Shown one piece after another: positions 56,869 to 64,000 of a stretch of DNA of 64,000 bases (within the stretch, counting starts at the first letter, position 1; the number at the start of each line of letters is the position of its first letter). The notes below the pieces were generated by a model. The model had not been told where the DNA came from. It ran no database searches and saw only the letters and a list, made by a program, of their open reading frames with translations. Source of the DNA: Dasypus novemcinctus (taxonomy: Eukaryota; Chordata; Mammalia; Cingulata; Dasypodidae); contig NC_080673.1 in the NCBI RefSeq assembly GCF_030445035.2, positions 197,034,216 to 197,098,215 on the forward strand, in the 5' to 3' direction. The position numbers and the translations under genes were made by a program.

Positions 56869-57825
56869 GAAGAAATCTTTAAAGCTTTTACTCTTTCATT
56901 TGAATCCTTTTTATTGTAACTGCCAGTGTTTCAAATTGTACATTTTTAATATTAACAGAATTGAGCTGTGCAATTTAATTTTTTAATCCCTAAACATTTA
57001 AAACCAGGCATTAAATTCCAGCTTGTGCCCCTCCTTCTTTGAACATGACCTTTATTTTAATAGTGATGAAATTTTTGAAACATGTTTCATTTCCCTGATT
57101 TACTATAACACAGCTAAATTCACCTGAGAAATTATTAGACTGTGGCACCATATGAAATCCTTAATATACATGTACAGGTGAAATTTTTGGTTCTGTGAAA
57201 CAACTCACTTAAAAACATAGATAGTGGAAATCAAAGTTCCAATTAAAATTTCCCTTTTTATGACTTTACTGAGCTTGTCATATCTGTACCAAGTCCACGA
57301 AGTGATAGGTGGAAGATGACAAAGAAATGAAAGTTGTGTCTTCCATGAGTCAGGTTAATTGTTGGATACCTGAAGGCAATGAGGCACTTGAGAGATTTTC
57401 TGTTTCTGAATAGATTGGTTGTTTTGGCACATTATAGACAGCCTTAGGCTACCTAAAATAAGTGACCGATTCCAGTGCATGCTTTGGCCCCAGATTTATT
57501 TTTTCTTATTTCATATCAGTTGCCAATATGGTAGGCAGTGAAACGCAGTGGGGGAATATGAAGCCAAATAACACAACAAAATACTGGAACACCTCTTGGG
57601 GGTGATTTGGAATCCATAACATGGCTGTTAATATTTTTCAACATTAACTCCGAAGAATATTAGTAATCACTAGCGTATTTCCAAGTCCTCTCTAGAATAG
57701 GCAGGGAGAGAAAACATGTAAAAAATTGTGGAGATGTATTCTATTTTCTTGCAGAAGGCTGGAGTCCAAATATGCAGTCTTAAGAAATTATACAGAAGGG
57801 AAAGTCTATTAAAATGACCAAGTGT
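56134..57825. other. No recognisable feature other than the duplication
   Basis: Includes a (CA)n-like stretch near 56237-56253. I see no gene or named repeat. Confidence 0.4.
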
Positions 57826-57829
57826 TGAC

Positions 57830-58035
57830 TGTCTATGGCATTTAAATAATTTCTTTCATTTAATCCTTACAGAACCCTGTAAAGAAACTCTTACAGCTCT
57901 CATTTGAGAGATGAGGAAACTGAAGTTTAGACACCCAAAGAACAAAGAAAATTGCCCAGACTTATAGATTTAGTAGATAATTGGGTTCAGATTTCCAGTT
58001 GGAATCATAAAACTCCAAAGTCCATTAATTATCCA
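57830..58035 (-). mobile_element. MIR SINE
   Basis: Antisense MIR: TTTAATCCTTACAGAACCC, GAGATGAGGAAACTGAAG and GAAAATTGCCCAGACTTAT. Confidence 0.75.
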
Positions 58036-58985
58036 TTCATTCCCAATAACACCTAAAATAAAGTGGTGTCTTTTTCCATTCATCTCCTATTTCAATCCTG
58101 AAAGCAACCTTGTAAGAATGGGAAGGGAGCAATAATTATATTACCTTAATTGAAAAAAAGGGATCAAATAAAAACTCTCGAGTATGTTATGCTGCCTCTC
58201 TAGAAGGATCTTTTCATGCATATTACATTTATTTTTATTACTCTTAAAGTAAATTTTTATGTCTCATCATCCACATGCTATTGCCTCAAAAAAGAGCAGT
58301 AGGACTTGGAAATTGAAGATCTGGAAGTGAATATTTCTTTAATGTGCTTGTTTCTCTCTGAGATTCTGGTGTATTTTGTAGTTCCTGGCAATCTGTGGGC
58401 ACCTTCCAAGTACAAATTTTAAGTTACATGACTGGGACATTGGTCATGCTCAGGCTGAACATGGGCCAGAGAGATGAGAAATGGAGCTGCAGTACTGACT
58501 GGATTCCAAGTTCAGGTGGTCAAATAAGCATGAAGAATTTTGGTTTAGCCAAGGGCTGGTAGAAGCCTCGCCCTTGCCATCCATGCTGTAGGATAATCTC
58601 TTCTGACTTGTTTTTTCTGTGGCAATACTTTTCCTTTGACATGTCTTTGGATCTGTAGATTCCCACTCACTATAGCTTCTTCACTCTGTACACCGACCTG
58701 GCCACTCTACCCAACACTTTTGTTGACAGAGCTGCACTTCTGACAGAAGGGATTTGGCATTGACTCCACCTTCATACCTGGCAGAGACTGTTGGCTTTGG
58801 AGACCTTTCCAGGCTTAGGAAATAAAAGGTTCAGTAAAATATGTTCCATCACCCCAGCAATATTTTGAACCAAATGTTCAAATCAAATGAATGTTTTTAT
58901 GTCTCTAAGTGGTTGATTTAAGAATTTCATCTAGAGCTTTGTAAACAAAAAGTCTTATTTAGCTATTTATCACATAAATTAATCA
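58036..58985. other. No recognisable feature
   Basis: I see no supported gene or named repeat. Confidence 0.4.
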
Positions 58986-58989
58986 TTTA

Positions 58990-59220
58990 AATTTATTTTT
59001 ATTTGTGTGGTATTATAAACAATTATTTGATGACTACTATGTGCCAGGTACTATGCTTAAGGCAGTTAAATGAATTACTTTATATAATTAATTCCATATA
59101 ATTATTTTGTGTAATTATTTACAATTCAGGATGAGAACTGAACCTCAAGGACTTTGAGTATCCTTCTCAAGGCCAAACAGCTGTCATGTCTTAAACCAGG
59201 ATTTAGTTATTTCTGGGAAG
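58990..59220 (-). mobile_element. MIR SINE
   Basis: Antisense MIR: TGACTACTATGTGCCAGGTA, CTGAACCTCAAGGACTTTG and CTTAAACCAGGATTTAG. Confidence 0.75.
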
Positions 59221-60825
59221 CTTGGAAATTTTCAATACCTAATCCCACATTCCTCCCACCCTCTGCCATACCTTTTTTCTAGGTGTTCTATCTGCAGCAT
59301 GTTGACATTCTTTTCTCTTTCCCTGGGAAACAAGCTGACTAATTGTAATTGTTGCTATAGACTGATAACACCTTACCTAAGTGATGTTAAATTTTGCCTG
59401 AACAGTGGACATTTCCCTTCAGGTATTCCTCAGCAAATATCTTGATCTGTGTGATACAACGTGATGCAAGTGGAATTTTAGAGCATATTTGGTTCCGTTC
59501 TGAGTGAAAGGCATGGTTCCTGTTTAAATGATTTCAAGTTGTGGTAAGGAAGAACTCTTTGACAGGTGTCTGGAATATCACACTTTCACATGCATAGCCT
59601 TATCTGATCTCATCACAACAGCCATCCAAGATAGAAAACACCCTCCGTATTATTCCCAATTTATTGCGTTTGTTTTGTTTTCCCTTTTCTATGGCTCCCT
59701 CAGTTCAGTGGTCAGACCAGTCTTGGTTAAGGTACAGATAAGGAGATGGCTACCCTGAGACATAAACCTTAAACTGGTAATAATGGGAACCTAGGTCAAT
59801 GGGGGAGGAGGCGGACGCTGAAGCAAAGTAGGAGGGAGAATTTATTGCAAAAAGGAATGGGGCACTAGCTTTCCAAAGAGCCTTTTTGGCCACATTCATT
59901 GGCTCACCTCATATGCGTAGGATTCTGTTGGCTGCTATTTAGAATTATTTATAAAGAAATATGCTGCAAGCTCAGAAAAAAACTTTGTCATGGAAGATAA
60001 GGTAGACTGACAATAAGGAAGCAAATTATGAGCGTCTACTATTGCTTTCTGTAAAAGGGTAAAAGAAGCAAGGATCAATTTGATGTAAAATGATGAGCTG
60101 TGACAAAGTGACATTTGACTGAAACTTGAAAAGCCTTAAAGCAGAGCAACGAATTCAAGAGGTGAGAAGGAGATAGGAGGATGCTGAACTGAATAAACAG
60201 AGAGTTTGGCAGATATTATGGGTGTTGGTAAACAGGATTGACTGTAACACTTTTTGCAGATGCCACAGGTCTCCAGGAAAAGATTTAGCATTTATTATTA
60301 CAAAAAGCAATGATCAGATGTGGAGGTGTGTTAACATGAAGACCTGATCACGCTTAATATCAGAAATAAAAATATCACAGTAGGTTTCAAAACCTGCCAC
60401 CACCCCCCTCAGTCCTCCAACACAGCAGGAAGTTACACAATAGCTTTGAGGAGCAGATGTGTCTCTAATTAAAAGGGACATTTCTAGTCTTGACTAATGC
60501 ATGAGTGTTCCAACAGTGGCCAGAAGTGGACAGTAAAATTTCTATGAAATTATGGGATGCTTTCCTCAATATATGCTGTAAATGTTTGATCATCCGGTTA
60601 CAGATGGCATGAAGGCAGGAAAATGAGAGCTAAGGTACATATGCTCCAAGGCCTCAGCTTGTGAGACAATACCCATTCTAATAATGCCTGACAGCAAATG
60701 GGCCCAGACACTCAGGCCCACAAAGGAGCTGGCCCTTTGTTTCAGATCCTCTGTGGCTTACACTGACCTTGCCATCTAGTGGACATAGCAATAATTTTGG
60801 AATAAGAAAATCAGATACTGTCATT
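59221..60825. other. No recognisable feature
   Basis: I see no supported gene or named repeat. Confidence 0.4.
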
Positions 60826-60829
60826 GACC

Positions 60830-61400
60830 ACCCACAGTCAACTTTGGTGAGACAGCAACCCTGATGATGCCTTGATTTGGACGTTTTCACAGCCTCGTAA
60901 CTATAAGCTTTTAACCTGATAAATTCCCATTATAAAAGCCAACCCAGGGAAGTGGAGGTGGCTCAAGTGATTGGGCTTCCGCCTGCCATAAGGGAGGACC
61001 CAGTTTCCATCCCCTGGGCCTCCTGGTAAAAAAAAAAGGTGTGTCCTCACTGCAAGCCAAGTGCCCATGTGGCAAGCCAAGTACCCATGTGGCAAGCCAA
61101 GTACCATCGCAGTGAGTCACACAACAAGATGATAACACAACAAAAAGAGAGACGAAGGGGAGAGCCAAGGCAAGATGCAACAGAAACCAAGAATGAGGTG
61201 GTGCAAATGACAGGGAACCTCTCTCCACATTGGAGGTTTCCAGGTTCGATCCTGGTGAATCTAGAGGAGAAAATGAAGAGAAGACAAAAAGAGAAACAGA
61301 CACAGAAGATCACACAGCAAATGGACACCGACAACCAAAACAGCAGGGTTGGGGGGAGATGGAGGGAAAAAAAAAAGCCAATTCATATTGATATATTGCT
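60830..61400 (+). mobile_element. 3' part of a MaLR-type LTR, interrupted by SINE copy 5
   Basis: GATGCCTTGATTTGGACG, CACAGCCTCGTAACTATAAG and CCCATTATAAAAGCCAA match the 3' half of the LTRs at 3165 and 20457. The SINE at 60943-61372 inserted in the AAAAGCCAA motif. Confidence 0.6.
60943..61372 (+). mobile_element. DAS-related SINE, divergent type, copy 5
   Basis: Opens with GGGAAGTGGAGGTGGCTCAA (tRNA-like) and shares ACACAACAAGATGATAACAC and the AACAGACACAGAAGAT...GCAAATGGACACCGACAAC ending with the other SINEs, but the middle differs. It has a degenerate B-box-like AGTTTCCATCCC (61002-61013), an internal A-run (61028-61038), three 20-bp units GCAAGCCAAGTGCCCATGTG (61052, 61072, 61092) and a second, near-perfect B box GGTTCGATCC (61243-61252). 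TSD AAAAGCCAA at 60934-60942 and 61373-61381. Confidence 0.85.
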
Positions 61401-61645
61401 CCTAGCAAATTGCGATAAAAAATCAGTGAATTTCACCCTCTGTCCAGCCACTATTATCCCCCATCCTTCAGCCTCATGACAGGCAGCAGTGGACACTGCA
61501 GCCTGGTTTTCTTGTGTAACTTGCTGTTGCCAGAGTGGGCTATAAGGATCTAGTCCTCCAAAATCCAAGGATGTGTGGTCTGATTTTTTGATCACTGCTT
61601 TTTATCAGCTATCTCAAATCCCTGGGGAGCCAGCTCTAAGGATGG
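61401..61645. other. No recognisable feature
   Basis: I see no supported gene or named repeat. Confidence 0.4.
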
Positions 61646-61649
61646 CCAT

Positions 61650-61800
61650 TGTTCCAACATTTGAATCTCATAACAGCCCTGGCACAAATTATTCTCTTTT
61701 TATAGAGGTGGAAATTGAGTCTCAAGGGTTTGAATTGTTCAGGGACCAATAGCTTGTAAATATTAGGATAGACACTTGAAATCAGATGCAGTCAACCAAG
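61650..61800 (-). mobile_element. MIR fragment
   Basis: Antisense MIR: GAATCTCATAACAGCCCTGG, GAGGTGGAAATTGAGTCTCA and GACACTTGAAATCAGATGC. Confidence 0.65.
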
Positions 61801-62397
61801 CTACTGGAAAGAGTTCCATTTATCATTAGACAGATCCATTTATTATTAGCTAGATCGAAGCAACTTGATAAGTATTTATGGCCTCAAAACTCTTAGCCAT
61901 TTGAAAAAAAACGTATATACAGAAATTGAAAAATATGTTATTTTTATTTGATCCTTAAATAATTACAGTTGTTCACTAATGGGTTATGGGCACTTGGTGA
62001 TCACACCATAGCTATTTAATCCTTGGAATCAGACTAGATACTACCACCCTAATTTCCTTTGCATAGTGCTTGTTTTTAATCAAGCAATAGTTTCAATCGA
62101 CCATTGGAAACTGAACTTTGCAAAAATAAGTCATCATTGAAAGGAATGTAGAATGATCCATGGTTGAAAATGAGAGCTGCCTTCAGCTTGTAGTTAGTGT
62201 AACTACAATAAATAAATGTGCTGAATTTCTTTCAGAAATGAAAATGTAAATATTCCGTGGCAACCCTGAGAGTTGGCTGTGGTGCCCCAGGGATCTCCAC
62301 ACAGTTTGGGAACCATGACTAGATGGGATTTTGAAATTTGTGATTTTTACTAATATTGTACATAAGAACAATCCCATGATATTAAACACTTTTGAAA
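61801..62397. other. No recognisable feature
   Basis: A weak antisense MIR-like scrap may lie at about 62010-62065. Nothing else is seen. Confidence 0.4.
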
Positions 62398-62412
62398 AGC
62401 ATTTCCCTTTTA

Positions 62413-62829
62413 TTTTATTTATTTTTATTATTTATTTATCTCCCCTTCCCCTCCCCCCCACCCCAGTTGTCTGTTCTCTGTGTCTATTTGCTGTGTCTTC
62501 TTTGTCCGCTTCTGTTGTTGTCAGCAGCACAGGAATCTGTGTTTCTTTTTGTTGTGTCATCTTGTGTCAGCTCTCCGTGTGTGTAGCACCATTCCTGGGT
62601 AGGCTGCACTTTCTTTCGTGCTGGGCGGCTCTCCTTACGGGGTGTACTCCTTGCACGTGGGGCTCCTCTACGAGGGGGACACCCTTGCGTGGCAGGGCAC
62701 CCCTTGCACACATTAGCACTGTGCATGGGCCAGCTCCACACAGGTCAAGGAGGCCCAGGGTTTGAACCACGGACCTCCCATGTGGTAGATGGACGCCCTA
62801 ACCACTGGGCCAAGTCCGCCACCCGCTCT
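62413..62829 (-). mobile_element. DAS-type SINE, copy 4, with 15-bp TSD
   Basis: Antisense SINE with TTTATTTATTTTT at the left (A-tail) and the tRNA-like head at the right (CTAACCACTGGGCCAAGTCC). The perfect TSD AGCATTTCCCTTTTA lies at 62398-62412 and 62830-62844. Frames at 62331-63047 on both strands are by-products. Confidence 0.95.
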
Positions 62830-62844
62830 AGCATTTCCCTTTTA

Positions 62845-64000
62845 GAGATCACATGGTCTTTGAATGTTTGAGTCCTTCTTTTACTGATATAATATTGTAT
62901 CATATTTCTACTTCCAACCAAGACAGGGTAACAGGGATTGGATTTGCCCTCTAGCCTAAAATAATAACACACAAAAATATATGAAGTTGTGATTTTTGAG
63001 AGACTGGATATCAGGAAAGAATAGATAGTGATCCTTGAGTGATGCAAAACAAATGAGGTGAGGCCTGTGATTTCCCCAGCTTCTTAGTCTTACAAGAGTT
63101 CTAGCCACTGGTCCAGGGAGGGGAAATGGAAGAAAGAAAGGTGACTAGAGTTTGCAGGATAGCATCCCAGAGAGGAGATCTCTGCACCCCTTCTGCAAAG
63201 GGCACTGTTTGAGTATTCCACCAAAGATGAAACAACACGATGACGCTGGGGAAAGAACTTTTCAAAAAGATAAGAGAGATCAGAGGTTGGCATTCACATG
63301 AGATCATTAATATCATCTGTTTTCCCCAGTCAGACTGAAAAATTTCATAATTCACAGGGATTTAGGTACAGTACCCAGGAATGCTTTACCTCAGAGGTGG
63401 GAGATATTAGTCCTATACTGAGCATTTTCCCAGACACATTTAAGAAATCATAGAAGCAAATCTTAAAGGATACATAGTTTTAAATAGCTTAACTGCATTC
63501 CAGAAAACAAAACAAAACAAAACAAAACCTTTAAGATTATCTTAAGGATAAAACACATAGTTAGGTCTTATTTTCTATATTTAAAGATACCTCAGCTGAC
63601 AATCACTGCCTTTTAGGAATTTGCCACTTACATTGAATGTAATAATTGATGTGGGTAGATTTGTTTAAGTCTATCATCTAGCTATTTCTTTTCTTTGTGC
63701 CCCATTTGTTCTTTGTTCCCTTTGTCTTCTCTTTCTGACTTCTTTTACATTAATTGAAGTGTGAAGAATATATTTTATATCATTTTTTGCTTATTAGTCA
63801 TAATAATAATTGTGTCAGAGGCTATATGTTCTGTACTTTCCAGTGATGTGTTCCTCATGGACAGGTAGGTGGTGAGTGATCCAGCTGCAAAACTCCATCT
63901 TAGCATTTGCTTTCATGGAACACTCTGGAACCAAATAGCTCAGGTTGGGTTTTCCAGGAAATGCACTTGGAGATGTAATTTAGCATCCAGAATGTCCTTT
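62845..64000. other. No recognisable feature, apart from an (AAAAC)n repeat
   Basis: An (AAAAC)n microsatellite of about five units lies at 63505-63529. I see no gene or named repeat in the rest. Confidence 0.5.

Noticed and set aside
61052..61106. CRISPR-like array from three 20-bp repeats
   Set aside because: The units are directly adjacent with no spacers and lie inside a SINE in a mammalian genome.

Overview
The window is mammalian nuclear DNA, almost certainly from an armadillo (Xenarthra, Dasypus or a close relative). The diagnosis rests on four copies of the tRNA-derived DAS-type SINE (600-1013, 2650-3080, 27797-28182, 62413-62829) and a fifth, related but distinct copy at 60943-61372. 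Three of the four typical copies and the fifth have recognisable target-site duplications (TSDs). Families shared by all placental mammals (MIR, L2, MER5, MLT1/MLT2 LTRs, old L1/HAL1) form the background. I find no intact protein-coding gene; every long reading frame I examined falls in a repeat or looks like chance. One short candidate exon (55962-56137, minus strand) is listed with low confidence.

Layout. 1-15 kb: MaLR-type LTRs, DAS SINEs, L1 3' ends, MIR and L2 fragments, an MLT-type LTR with internal sequence (12.8-14.0 kb), and a young CpG-rich class II-like solo LTR (14347-15197) with a perfect 6-bp TSD, which splits a MIR. 15-25 kb: L1 3' end, MIR, L2, LTRs and stretches with nothing recognisable. 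25.4-34.4 kb: two nested copies of an approximately 4.17-kb half-L1 (HAL1-like) element, both on the minus strand and each with its own TSD; the inner one carries a DAS SINE and an unexplained 217-bp 5' extension. 34.4-41 kb: sparse old repeats, a scrambled insertion of a xenarthran repeat and a pair of AT-rich palindromes. 41.1-50.8 kb: an ancient L1M/HAL1 element broken open by another HAL1-like element with an 18-bp TSD, which itself contains an LTR and a 1.07-kb repeat. 50.8-64 kb: MLT2-like LTR, an internally deleted xenarthran repeat, the RPL10/SNORA70 retrocopy, MIR and L2 fragments, SINEs.

The most notable object is at 52804-53440. It is a polyadenylated retrocopy that begins within a few bases of the 5' end of a complete SNORA70-like H/ACA snoRNA, continues through the remaining RPL10 intron across an intact 3' splice acceptor, and then carries the spliced last ~100 codons and 3' UTR of RPL10. 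A perfect 12-bp TSD flanks it. This implies that the reverse-transcribed RNA was a snoRNA-headed, polyadenylated splicing by-product of the RPL10 transcript.

A second theme is repeated amplification of ORF2-deficient L1 relatives (HAL1-like) and of an unnamed xenarthran non-LTR repeat, here called the X-repeat, with at least five insertions in the window. Repeat family names are from memory of consensus sequences; no database search was possible.
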